Below are positions 36,047-47,952 of a stretch of DNA of 64,000 nucleotides, in pieces. This DNA is from Ridgeia piscesae (Eukaryota; Annelida; Polychaeta; Sabellida; Siboglinidae). The notes beneath the pieces are model-generated. The model saw nothing but the letters and a program-made list of their open reading frames with translations, was not told the origin of the DNA and searched no databases. The position numbers were made by a program, and so were the translations under genes. The DNA lies in the NCBI GenBank assembly GCA_025642075.2, contig JAODUO010000072.1, forward strand, positions 267,001-331,000, in the 5' to 3' direction. Within the stretch, counting starts at the first letter, position 1; the number at the start of each line of letters is the position of its first letter.

Positions 36047-38326
36047 TGTAGACAGGTATGTAGTTTTTGACTTCCTGTTCATGCCCTATTGTATTATATA
36101 TGTGATGACGTCCACACATGAAATAAAATTCTCCACAAACACAAAATATCATGTATTTATAAACTGCTATGTTTTATGAGGATAGTAATAATACACATGT
36201 TTTTGCTGCACACAGATTGAACAGTACATTAGGTGTGTTTAACAGTATATAATATTAAATACCATAGGTTAATGGAGAATTAAATTTTACATAAATTAAT
36301 GAACTGCCAAATAAGCATTTAACTAAACCTACTGCTATGCATGTAACTAAAGAAATGTAATGTGATTTGGCTCGCTGTTAATGAATAGTAAATCATAGAA
36401 ACAAAGAAAAAAAATTGTGATAAGACCAAGAGTTATTAAGAAGGTAAAACATTGTTCCGTTCTGCATAGAGGCAAACTATTCTTAGCACCATGGAATACG
36501 TGTGGGCCTCCAATTCCCATCAATGTTTCTCTCATCCTCAGATGCTGTCTAAAACCCACTACCTGTTTGCATCAAACTCTCAGGATTTGCAGCATGTAAC
36601 AAAGTACCTGGATTAGTGATGGATACTTTCAATCCTCCCGATGAATCCTCGATAACAAATTCAAAGTTTTTTGTGTCACTCAGTGACGGGCCAGGTGATG
36701 AATGACGTTGCAGCATAATGCACTTGTTGATGCCTGTCACAGTTGACTTGTGAAGCCAGGGATACCCAGTAGTCTCAGTTCAGATCTGTGACCAGGCACG
36801 CTACATTTGTTGTAAAAATCTGGCTCAGCTTTGGGGGACTATATGTCCATCATGGCTCAAATTAATTCACGTTAATGTCGGTTTTACCTCATTAAATAAA
36901 TTAATAAAATTAGCACCGAAGATCACGTGAACCCTGATAATGATGACTTATATCTGGACCAACATAGAGAGGACTTACTAACTAACTGAGTTTGGTGGCC
37001 AATCAAATCACCAATAGAAAATAAAATGTGTAATTATAACCTTCCAGAAATGTTCTATATATATTTATATTAACCTGCAAAATTAATTTTTACTACAGAT
37101 AATATTTGTGTTCAGAAATCGTTTTATAGAGAGGAATAAATCACAAGAAAAGAAAAAATACGTGAACCCAGATATAAGTGTTTAAACTTTCTGCAGGTGT
37201 ATTTCCTGGATACGATTGGGTGCCACCTAGTGAGAATTAATGGTAGGCCTGTCCAATTTAGACGACAGCGTCAAGTTGAGGTAATTACAGCTTTGGTTGT
37301 TACTTAAATATAGAGATTATTGATGCTGGCAACTGGAGGCCGTACTGACGCTGCTGCAGTGTAGAGGCGGGGCGAACACACTTCCTCAGTCTGCATAGCT
37401 GCTCTGGCCAGTTGCTCACTGTCCAGTTGGCATGTCCATTTGTTTACTGTCCAGTTGCTGTGTCCACCTGTTTGTCTCCCTCTAACTTTCCCCGTGTCTT
37501 GCAGTCTTCACATCCTGTTGCGATTAACCCAAGATTAACCCAAGAGAATCGTTTCCTGTGCAATGGGCATGGAGATATTTGTTGGCTGCATCTATTTCTG
37601 GGACGGTTTTGAGCGAAGGGAGCATTCAGTCACCCAGTGGTACATGTGAAGTATTGGGGCTGATTTGTAGTTGACTTCCAGCGTTTCAAAACCCGGGAAG
37701 ATTAAAACAAATGGGTTGGTGTCTACATGTTAATACAGCTCAGAGAAAGTGCGTCTCCTCCCTTAGTTTTGGGGTCTGGTTGTCTCAATCTTTCTGTGTT
37801 CATTTGCTTCCTTGCAGTAGAACTGTACGTATATCTGTCACAAAGATACTACATTTAATCAATTGCGAATTAATGAATGAAATAAAATTGCATTAGCACA
37901 TTTTGTAGGGAATATATTTTTAACTAAGATGTTATAAATACTAATAAATTTCCTTGCAACAATCCATAAAATAGTAATTCAATTATGCAATGACGATCGT
38001 TACGCACAAGGCAGATATTATTAGATATAAACGACACTCCATAATCCAGGATATTCATCATGGGACAAGGGCTTATGCAGGTCACAAGAGATAACTTAAC
38101 CATGTGTATGTGCCTTTCCACATCGACAGGAAGAGCAGGCTTGGGCTGGGGGAGGGCAGACTGGCTGGCTGATTAAGAGCCTGACAGAAGAGAGAGAGAC
38201 CCTCCACTGTTTTAGCAGGGATATAATTGCGTTGTTTGGCACTGGTGCCTACTTGTTGCCGGGGGACACCTGTATGAGTGCATGTTACTGGCACACACAC
38301 ACACACCGGTGGCTCACATGTCAGAC

Positions 38327-38357
<31 letters not shown>

Positions 38358-38947
38358 TATCACTGGCGTCACTCACCGCCAGCATCCACAAAAGTCACCT
38401 TTGCGGTTCGCTGCTGAGGCAGTTGTGTTTTTACTGTGTCGTGCAAAGGTTCTTCAGCATCAGTAAACACATTCGATTGACGCAGCATTGTTGAATATAT
38501 TTGCGACTCAACAATACAGACGGGACGCGGGTGAAATGTTGAATGACTTTGTAACTACGGATGCAGTTTTTTGATACAAAGAAAGAGAGAGAGAAAGAGC
38601 AACCGTCTTGCATATGTTACAATTATGCAAACTGAAACGGAATACTCTACTGGAGAAATTGTAATCATTCCCGAGTAGACTTAACGTGGCACCAGGTGGC
38701 TGATTAAGACAAAACCAATTGGGTGTTATCCATGTGTGGATATTTGCCGTGACACGCCTCGGTTTTGTTAATACCGCAATCAACCGCACGGTTGTCTACC
38801 TGTCTCGCAACCGCCGTGGGATATTTTGAAGCGGACGGCCGCACAGAACAGAGGAAAATGTCTCGGTCACACAAAAACGAGCCAGTACGTATTCCTCTTT
38901 TTCACCCCTTTGCTGACCACCCCGTGTGCTGCGCTTGTTGCTTTCAG
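36047..38947. other. Intron sequence, no gene recognised
   Basis: Right part of the exon g-h intron. Contains a CA run (38294), a (TA)n tract (38325-38357) and a GA-rich patch (38579). An exon-like open segment at 37195-37281 is out of phase with its neighbours. Confidence 0.5.
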
Positions 38948-39059
38948 AAACCTCGCCAACCATTTGTACGCAAAAGTGTATGAGACGCAGGAGGACCTGT
39001 GTCTAAAGCGAAACGAGATCAGAATGGCTAATCTGCAGCTGGCGTCCGTTCGTGCCCAG
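38948..39059 (+). CDS. F-BAR gene exon h, last recognised exon
   Basis: Acceptor GCTTTCAG, donor GTAGGT. One base completes arginine, then 37 codons end in phase 0. The peptide begins NLANHLYAKVYETQEDLCLK and ends in LASVRAQ, an amphipathic helix. The spacing Y-E-x-x-x-x-x-L-x-K-x-E-x-x-x-x-x-L is reminiscent both of the FER coiled coil after its F-BAR and of the coiled coil of JMY/WHAMM; neither is firm. The next coding exon was not found. Confidence 0.78.
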
Positions 39060-39816
39060 GTAGGTAACGGAGACGTAGACTTAGGTGGATGTCAGGTCTG
39101 TGTCATGTGTTGTGTCTGGGGGGTGCCTAGGAGGGAGCGTGATGCAAGGACACGTAGACTACCTAAGTAAACAACGAGGCAAGCTAATGTGTTCTTTAAT
39201 ATCAACAATTTAGTTTAAAAATAGTTGTCAGCATTACAATATAACATGCTGCCTCAGGGAGAATGGCATTAACTTCAGGGAATGTGTTTTTCAGTAAAGA
39301 TCAGTTCGTTAAGTAAAAGGTATCGGATAAAGGTAATTTAGAAGGCATGACAAAAATTGTGTTTCAGCATTGGACTCATAGGAAAGTCACCCATGGAATC
39401 TCCTGAATGGCTGATTCAGTTTTTAAAGAAGCTTAGTGTGATACATAGGAATCTTTTAAAATGTGAACTTTGTTGAACAAGAATATGTACAAGCAGAGTA
39501 ACGGCTACTTGTTTGTATTTCTAAGCAGTCATAAACAAATAAAATATTGTCTTTTTCGTGAAATCAGGCTGTGTAGTAAATAGTCTATTAGTTTGGATTC
39601 ATGACCAGCTGCATTATAGTTAATGTATATTTGGACTACCCCAGGTATTACCTGCATGATATGAAGGCTTTTTGTTCACAAATATCACTTCCACACACAT
39701 GTGGAACAGCTAAATTAGTTTATATAAAATGTCAAATTATATTTAACAACTGTGATTAATTAAAGTGCATTTGCACAGTCAGAATGGTAGAATTATTTTT
39801 AATTATACACATGTAT

Positions 39817-39887
<71 letters not shown>

Positions 39888-40919
39888 CTATACTATACTA
39901 TACTCATGAGAAAAACAGACTGAACCATTAAACCAGAATGTTACGATGTGTTTGTTTAGTTTCTAAGTCATATAGTTGCTACTACAGAAAGGCTACAAAA
40001 CAACCAGGAGAGTTTGTATAGTTACCCTACAAGTCAGTTACCTTCCTCTTTCTATAAATATGCACATAGTTGTCTCTGAAACTATGGCCGACATTTCGTA
40101 AAGCAGGAGTGAATCAAAAACACATTTAATGTCTGTTTTTAGACTACTGATCACAGACAGTTGGGAAAACACGTTTCTGTCTGACAGTTCTTAAAAACTA
40201 TTTCTGCCTGTTCAGAGGTAATCAAAAATGCATTTACTCCGATTTTTTGCCACTAATCACAAACAGTTGCGTCAAGTTGTGATCTTTGGCTTTAAATCTC
40301 AGGCTGTTTTATTTGGAATACTGCCTGGATTGGCAGGTTCTACAACTACTTCAGACAGTTCTACATGTACCTTCTAGTGGCTGCCAGTGGCTGGCACATA
40401 TATATACCCCACCACCTTACCCCGGTGGCTGATCAAAGCGTCGAGAACTTTGATGCTTTTTTACTATTCACTCTTTTTTCTGGTGAACCAGTTTCTGTGT
40501 ATGCATCGATGTTTAGGTGTAGAATTACATTACCTTCATGCCGAGGAGAAATATCTCAGTTGCATCATACGATTAGCACTTGTTTTCATACATATTGAAA
40601 CTGCTTATTTTATTTGTACATGATTCTCTGATAATTTGTACAGATTTATTGCATGTGTTATTTCACATGAAAGTATTTAAAATGATTAAATTGATGATGC
40701 TGTTGATTCTTGAAAGTTGTCAAATCAAGATACACATTGGACAGCATGTCCAGTATTGCCCGGTTGCAGGTAGTGGAGAATATAGACTATATAGAGATGT
40801 GGGACTTCCAGTTTTGTCAGTTGTACAATTTCTTGTTACGGTCAAGGTGTCACCTTTGGAACAATTTGTGGCTAATTGTGGAACATAAAGCTGCAAAATA
40901 TCATAAAGTTTGCCCTTCA
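39060..40919. other. No gene recognised
   Basis: DNA after the last recognised exon. No further exon with a phase-0 acceptor and family signal was found. Probably intron. Confidence 0.45.
39826..39900. repeat. (TA)n tract with ATACT tail
   Basis: About 28 TA units followed by CATACTATACTATACTATAC. Confidence 0.95.
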
Positions 40920-40920
40920 C

Positions 40921-41378
<458 letters not shown>

Positions 41379-41379
<1 letters not shown>

Positions 41380-43100
41380 GACAGTCCCTAAGTAGACCAT
41401 AAAATGGACATGACAATGGAAATGGTGAATTAATAACAACTTGGCAAAGAAGGGTAACAATAATGACAAAACCCACTGCAGTTTTTTACCAAACATGTTT
41501 CTTGTTCATGTGAAATACTCTAAGGTGGTAACTTTCATAGTATCACTAGGCTAGAATCTGTGTTAATTAAATGTCAGTACATGTTAGCAAGTTTTAGTCC
41601 AGCAATGCTGACAGTTGCTGCATTTGTTTATTACTCCAGAGAGATGGGCATAAACTGCTTGTACAATTGTTATTGACATAGAACCCTGTTGTAAACGTGT
41701 TCTTCCATCTCGTAGAAAAAACCTACCAAGTGTAGCTGTGTGATAACACGTTGTGGCACTAAGTATGTGTGGTTGGTGTGATCCCATCTGTATGGAGTTG
41801 TGTGGATGCCGACACAACTGAAGACTGATGACAGATGGCGGGTGGGGGAAGTGATAGATGCGAGGTGATTCCCTCCCTAGCAGCCTCCGTAGCATGTGGT
41901 CACAGCTCCACCGTGGTTAATCCGCCTGTTAATTCCACTCGAGTGGTAATGGAAGCAATCCACGGATGTGGCGTCACGGCCGGTCCCGCTAAGACACCCT
42001 CCTCACTTACGATGTCGCAATGAATGTATCAATTGTACTGGATCATCATTACTGAGTGACCTCTTAACTTCATATCATGCACATGGATCTATCTTTTTGC
42101 AAATCATGGATTTGGCTTATCCATTGGATCAACACTATCCAGTGATGTGTGACTTCTTATCATGCACATCTTACAAAGGATGGACTCGCATCTTCTGTTG
42201 GATCAACATTATCCAATGATCTGCCACTCCTTACCGGCCACATGGATCTCTTACAAAGAAGAGTCATAGATCTTCAGTTGTGCACATGAATCTGTTACAA
42301 AATGTAGACTTAGATCGGTGACATCCTTGGTTTATCTGTGCTGTGGTTTCACAAACACAAATGGAAAGACACAAGGCTAGGACTCGGCATTAGAAACCTT
42401 CGTCTAAACCCACGAATGATGTGCATCTGCGGATGCGCTATACTCGTCTCTGTGGATTTCTCCAAGTGGAGAGCCTGGTCAGTGCACACGGTAAGTGTCT
42501 TACCTCACCTGTCCAGGTGTTCCCATAGCTGTCCTCCTGTGGTCTGTTTGCCATGCTATGGCAATGCTCCCTCTCCATCCTACTCTACCAGTAGCCACCA
42601 CCTTCAGTTGGTGTCTACCATCCCAGTTTTGTCGTTATTGTTTACCCTTCTATGCCGAGTTGTCACCCTTTCTTTTGGTGTTCATTTTAGGGTCTTCTGG
42701 TAGACCTTGTACATGCCAAATACATATCCAATCCAGCTCTATCCTCTTTTCATAACATCTTAGGTTTCAAAGAGCAACTTCTGCTCTATTCTGTAGTAGA
42801 GGAGAGAAACTTTGCATTCACTTTACAGATGCAATCAGTCCTTGTGTCCCTATGACTAGAAAATCTTATCCACAGCTAAGATCCATTAAGCTCCTTGCGA
42901 TGTTCCTCCATCGTGAGCCTACATCTCTCAGTTCTCACCACAGCATAATTAACTGCATTGGCATCCTTTCTAAGAACTATTTTGGGTCTCCCTTGTCTCA
43001 GAACGTGGTACAGGCAAATAGATATTTACAAACACGTGTGGGAGGAAATGTATCAATCATATTCTTGTCTTTCTTTCACATGCACAAGCTCAATTTATTG
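41379..43100. other. No gene recognised
   Basis: A frame at 42338-42703 has a donor-like end at 42490 but no usable acceptor or family signal. At 42040-42300 three diverged local repeats carry 'ggatcaacattatccA' and 'catgcacat' strings, a degenerate tandem duplication. Confidence 0.4.
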
Positions 43101-43102
43101 CC

Positions 43103-43497
43103 TAACATAGACTTAGCCTGGCTCCGTCGCTTCACAAGGTGCAATAGACTTGGCCGCACCCAAGTTGCTCGCCATAATTTATAAAATAAAAAATTACCTA
43201 TCCCCACAGCTCCCACCACTCCATCCAATCACTGAGTCTCTTCTCTTCTTACTTACATACTTACCTGGCTCCGTCGCTTCACCATATCACCCTCCCTCCT
43301 TCCCCGCTATAGGGAGATTACCTATCACAGTACAGGTGTGTATGAGCCTTTTTGCCAAGTGCAAAGAGAAGAGACTCAGTGATTGGATGGAGTGGTGGGA
43401 GCTGTGGGGATAGGTCATTTTTTCATTTTATTAATTTGGGCGCGGCCAAGTCTATTGCACTTTGTGAAGCGACGGAGCCAGGTAAGTATGTGACTTA
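43103..43497. mobile_element. Foldback / MITE-like element with 125-bp inverted arms
   Basis: Left arm 43117-43245 and right arm 43358-43488 are reverse complements: CCTGGCTCCGTCGCTTCACA at left and TGTGAAGCGACGGAGCCAGG at right, then the CAATAGACTTGGCCGC block, CCCCACAGCTCCCACCACTC and CAATCACTGAGTCTCTTCTC. A third copy of the end (TTACCTGGCTCCGTCGCTTC) sits in the spacer at 43260. No open frame of note. Candidate non-autonomous DNA element. Confidence 0.82.
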
Positions 43498-43499
43498 TA

Positions 43500-44360
43500 A
43501 ATACATATTTTAATTCTAAAAATATACATTTAGTTGGGGATGAACAATAAACAAGTGTATTAATCATTAAAGTGTGTTTTACATATATTATCGAAAAAAT
43601 TACTCTGCATATGTGGAGATTCTACATTGGGCTCTGCCTATGCTATCCATACAAGGCACGGTCATGAATATTCGGTTCAATTTGCCAGATGTTGTTTTTA
43701 TCTTACAAGCTCTCTGTGTTTAGAGTCAACGGTCATTTTAGCAGTTCATTCTGCATGCATGAATATTCCTTGTAATCAGGCTGCATAATTATTCACCCAC
43801 GTGGCAACAAGCTCAGTGATTCATATAATCACAATTATTTGTTGTGCAGACAATACCCATTGAATTACAAGACAAAAGTAGCAGAGGGGTGAAATTATCA
43901 TGTTTTTATGCATATAAGCTTTAAAAATGTACATAAAAAAATTGATAATAAAAATATGTTAATAAAATGTCATAACAAAATTAATTGGTTAAAAGATAAA
44001 GAGTCTGATACGAATATGATAATTGTAGACAGAATGATTGTCTGTTATGCTCTTATAACAAGTTTAATTACATTCCCAGAGGTACCCTATGGCCCTGAAA
44101 CTCTACACAGTTAATATACATGAAAATCATAATTCAGTGATGTTCAAATTGTAGGGTGTGAATAGTGACAATTACATGCACAAATGATGTAATAAAAAAA
44201 ATTATTGTATAAAAATCACTGAAATGTATGTTTTATCGTTATATGCTCTTTCTAGCTGAGGATTCATTGGCCTAGTCGAGTACCATTGATAGGTAGGATT
44301 TCTTTCACAAAATTAACATAAAAATACAAGCTACAAAAGACGGATATGCAAAGGCAGGCA
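43500..44360. other. No gene recognised
   Basis: AT-rich DNA without a supported gene or array. Confidence 0.5.
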
Positions 44361-44364
44361 CCAG

Positions 44365-44577
44365 CCACAATTCTGTGTCATGACATACATGTAACAGCAT
44401 GGTATCCACAATTCTGTGTCATGACATACATGTAACAGCATGGTATCCACAATTCTGTGTCATGACATACATGTAACAGCATGGTATCCACAACTCTGTG
44501 TCATGACATACATGTAACAGCATGGTATCCACAATTCTGTGTCATGACATACATGTAACAGCATGGTATCCACAACT
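44365..44577. repeat. 41-bp minisatellite, five copies
   Basis: Unit starts CCACAATTCTGTGTCATGAC and ends AACAGCATGGTAT. Copies are nearly identical; two carry CAACTC for CAATTC. Recent expansion is likely. Confidence 0.95.
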
Positions 44578-44784
44578 CGAAGACTGTTGGCTGGAAACAC
44601 CTCGCAGAAGTATATATATTTGATTCCTGCATAGGAGCTAAATCTGTTGGCAAAGTTGTTGATTTAACGTGACTCCAGTTCCGTGTCTTATTACATTGGC
44701 TATAATAGGAGATAATTTATCAGGACAACAACCTTGGTACAAGATCCAGGGACCAGGTCACTGACATAAAGAGCTCAATGAATT

Positions 44785-44945
44785 CCATCATTAAACAGAA
44801 TCCATTGTTAAATTTAATTAGCTCTTTTAAACTGGCAAAGGCTGCCGCTATTTCACAGAGGACACTATTTCTATGATACACCGGTGAAGGTGTTTTGGTG
44901 GCGCATTTTGGTGTTGACAGATTTCAGTATACAAGATCACTGTTA
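44785..44945. repeat. Dispersed repeat copy 3
   Basis: Matches 23897-24060 in the same orientation: CATCATTAAACAGAATCCAT, then CAGAGGACACTATTTCTATG, then GGTGTTGACAG near the end. A further similar string, ATCACAGGAGCCAC at about 45799, suggests a longer, internally deleted relationship. Confidence 0.6.
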
Positions 44946-45184
44946 AAGAGCGATGTCGATTTTAAAGAACACAATTGAACATACACAAATGCTAGTGAGA
45001 CGGTCCCCAGAGAACTGCACCCTGCACTAAATACCCTAAGGAGATGAAAGGATCAGTGCTCCAAGGCACCAGTGCATTCTATTCTAAAAAGCCACTGGTA
45101 GGTTCTTGCGTGAGCAGCTGCAATGATGTTTTATGATTCAGCAAACATAGCTACCCGGAAATAAAAACACTGTTATTTCAGCCT

Positions 45185-45250
45185 GTTGTTTTTGGTTGAG
45201 TTGTGTCTTCTTTGGGAAGTATTCAGCCACATTGCAATAATTACACTAAA
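45185..45250 (-). mobile_element. SINE fragment
   Basis: GGGAAGTATTCAGCCACATT then GCAATAATTAC match the central SINE body in the reverse direction (compare 52031 GGGAAGTATTTAGCCATGCA). Confidence 0.5.
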
Positions 45251-46029
45251 CCAATTAATTTGTGTAATTCCATCATTGTCCAGGTAACCATTACACCGAG
45301 GTTCAGGTAACTAACAATTACACCTACCATTGGTTATAAGTCTGCTGAGACAGTGTATGATGTGTGAGCCTACAGGTGTGACAACCACTGAGTCTGAGTA
45401 CACAGTTGTATCCACAGATTGGTGTGATTAAGGGTGGAACCTCTGAACTCACAATATACATCCAGTGTACTAGTGATTTTGATGGAAGCACCTTTCTGGG
45501 AATTTTGCACCTTAAAAAATGTGTTGTTGTGCGGAATGGACATATTTGAACATTCCCATGTTTAAAAAGTAGTTACAGTAAGTTTTTATAAACAAGAACA
45601 AGAAGTTTTTTTGAGACCCCAGAAAGTAATAATACCAATGAATACAATCAATATAAGTAATAGGTTAAAAAAAATATATTTACACATAATTATAATTCAG
45701 TTGTGTATATTTCTGATATTTTAAATGAGTAATTAGTATAAAAAATACTTATTATGTAACATATAGGGACAGTGGTTCCCATTAAAATTTAGTGTCGCTA
45801 TCACAGGAGCCACCACAATATATAGCGCAATATCCAGTCTTCAAAGCACATTACTCTGGCAGATATGTTCAACTGAATACAATGTTGGGGCTAGTCAACT
45901 GCGAAACAAGCAACTCTTTGTGCCATTAAGGTAAATCTGAGTCAACATTTTGTCTACAGCTGTAGAAATTAATTTATTCACCTCAATAATGGAAACAAAT
46001 TAAGTTAGGGCAAGTTCTTATACCCCACG

Positions 46030-46185
46030 GTATGCAGTCCACAGGGCTACTCAGAGTGCTTCACACTTTACTCCCTGGCACACCTGTACGATCTTGACTT
46101 CTACTAGAAACATTCAGCCTCACTTAGTGTATCCAGGTACTTCATGAATACTATTCATACCTAAATATCCACCACTCTGAGTGTC
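46030..46185 (-). mobile_element. SINE body, reverse orientation
   Basis: GTCCACAGGGCTACTCAGAG, GTGCTTCACACTTTACTCCC and the CTATTCATACCTAAATATCC region correspond to the reverse complement of the 7048 element. Confidence 0.65.
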
Positions 46186-47785
46186 TGTCTAGGAATAACA
46201 GTCTGTGCGCTACTAACCATTACTGGCAGTTTGGTCGTTGTGTTATTGTGCACTGGTTGGTTGACTATATTCCTCATCGCTACAGCTGTAGTAGTAAGAT
46301 CAACAGATGCGACTCCAAGGAAGAGATTTAATTGGTACACTGCCAGGGTGACGTCCATCTGTAATAAATTAAGGGGGATCTGTGATTATAATTATTACTG
46401 AGATTGACCTTCGACAGGTTGACGTTATCAACAATTGAAGTTTCATACCAAAATGGGTTTCACTCAAGCAAGAGAGGTTGGCCCACACCAGTAACACAGC
46501 TCAGCATTCATAAACACAAACATAAATCAACAATTAGAACCACGGAAGTAGTGATCTTTGCCTTTTATATGTTTATCATCAGCCACCTGTGGGTTGACTG
46601 ACTATGCCAGACGTGTCTAAGTGATATTGATATTGCACAGTGTCAGAAACAAATAAACATGTTACTATGTTGGACCAGGAAGGAAATAAAACATCCGTTT
46701 AATTATTAATGCAAACTATATGACTATTCTGGTCTTTAGTTGTCCAGGTATTATGCATTCTGATGATTAAAGCTGACCAAACATGAGATAGTTTATTGGC
46801 ATTTGACATCTGTTTGATGTTTGAAGGTACATCTCCCATTCCTCATTTGATAATAACATTTAAGTATTGTTCTTAGTACCAGAGCACCTGTAGTGACTAG
46901 TGCCAGAGATGTTGATGTACTACCAACCAACTTGCATTTATTAAGTTTAAACAGCGTAAGTTTAAACTGGTGAAATATTCAAGTTGCAAACCAAACTTTT
47001 GAATTATAAGCAGATATTGACATTTATTGCTTATTGGCACTTGCTAATTTGAAGTTTGCCCATTCCCGTGCTTCTGACCAAACTGGGCCTAAGTACAACT
47101 GAGTCTATCTACTTCCTGTTAATCATTTCTCAACTCTACAGTCTCCCTTTAATTGTGCTGTCCTTTCATGCCACTTCTATTAAAGTGTCGTAGCTGGTTC
47201 TGTTTCTACCTCGTGTTTGAGACTGCGGTACAGAAATACATCGAGCTGCTACATCAACTCATAGCAATCTGCATGCAGATATGGCACAGCATGAATCCAT
47301 AATTCATAACAGCAATGCAGCTGCACTGCTTTGATAACCCAGTAGGTGTCACCACTGTACTGGGCATACTGACAGTCACAGCCAGTTGAGTTGTCGACTA
47401 CTTCCAAGTGTTGTTCTTGGATTACGACTGTTTCTTGATTGTTGCATTCTATTTAGAACACACTGCAGGTAGACTGATCAATGTTTTGGTTGTTGCTCAG
47501 CATTGCAGAATAATGACACTACTGCCAAGTTAGTGATTAAAATAATGTGTACAAATGATCAGCTGACAAAAAATATGAAAGTAACAACTGCAAGCAATAG
47601 AGAAGAGATTGGTTAAACGAAAGACTACAGTACTAGCAGTTTCTGTCATCAGTACGGCCTGATGTTACGGTATTACCACAAACCTACACAGGTGGTCTAG
47701 CTTACTGCTGGGAATTACCTCATATTGTGTGGCTGGGTCAGCATACTATGCCCCTGGAGCCCTTACTGCGGCCTTTCTCCCCCAT
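46186..47785. other. No gene recognised
   Basis: Unique-looking DNA. A short open stretch at 47222-47278 (reading ETAVQKYIELLHQLIAICMQ) looks helical but is not followed by a GT donor. Confidence 0.45.
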
Positions 47786-47952
47786 CCCCCTCCCTCCCTC
47801 CCTCCCTCCCTCCCTCCCTCCTCCCTCCCTCCCTCCCTCCCTCCCTCCCTCCCTCCCTCCCTCCCTCCCTCCCTCCCTCCCTCCCTCCCTCCCTCCCTCC
47901 CTCCCTCCCTCCCTCCCTCCCTCCCTCCCTCCCTCCCTCCCTCCCCTCCTCC
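47786..47952. repeat. (CCCT)n polypyrimidine tract
   Basis: About 165 bases of uninterrupted pyrimidine, mostly CCCT. A polypurine/polypyrimidine mirror tract of this length can form triplex DNA. Leu-Pro-Pro-Ser and Glu-Gly-Gly-Arg frames are artefacts. Confidence 0.97.

Larger units (their letters stand above)
1066..39059 (+). other. Multi-exon F-BAR domain protein gene, partial at both ends
   Basis: Eight exons (1066-1174, 10352-10427, 11470-11622, 15656-15826, 19898-19978, 22743-22916, 25991-26145, 38948-39059) join in frame into 343 codons without a stop. Each has an AG acceptor, a GT donor and a phase matching its neighbours, which chance rarely gives eight times. Residues about 1-60 and 60-240 are long helices with the F-BAR pattern: SLYTVWEELL early, then NDYLLQLEAVNA and LPQML near residue 160. 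F-BAR proteins form curved dimers that bind and bend membranes and link them to actin. By eye the NDYLL-x-L-x-A-x-NA motif and the Y-x-VW segment resemble FCHSD/nervous wreck and srGAP more than FER/FES or PACSIN, but the part after residue 240 does not follow FCHSD2, so the subfamily is left open. The first F-BAR helix and any SH3, RhoGAP or kinase domain are not seen. Introns run from 1 to 12.8 kb and hold most repeats in the window. No symbol is given because orthology was not established. Confidence 0.85.

Noticed and set aside
37195..37281. Exon-like segment with CTGCAG acceptor, GTAATT donor and an open phase-0 frame (VYFLDTIGCHLV...)
   Set aside because: Its phase does not fit: exon g ends phase 2 and exon h starts phase 2, so inclusion creates a stop. 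Exons g and h join perfectly without it. It could be a rare poison exon.
42338..42703. Possible further exon ending at a GTAAGT near 42490
   Set aside because: No acceptor gives a stop-free phase-0 frame, and the peptide has no helical or domain character.
47222..47278. Helical-looking open stretch ending CTGCATGCAG
   Set aside because: Not followed by GT, so there is no donor, and no convincing acceptor phase.
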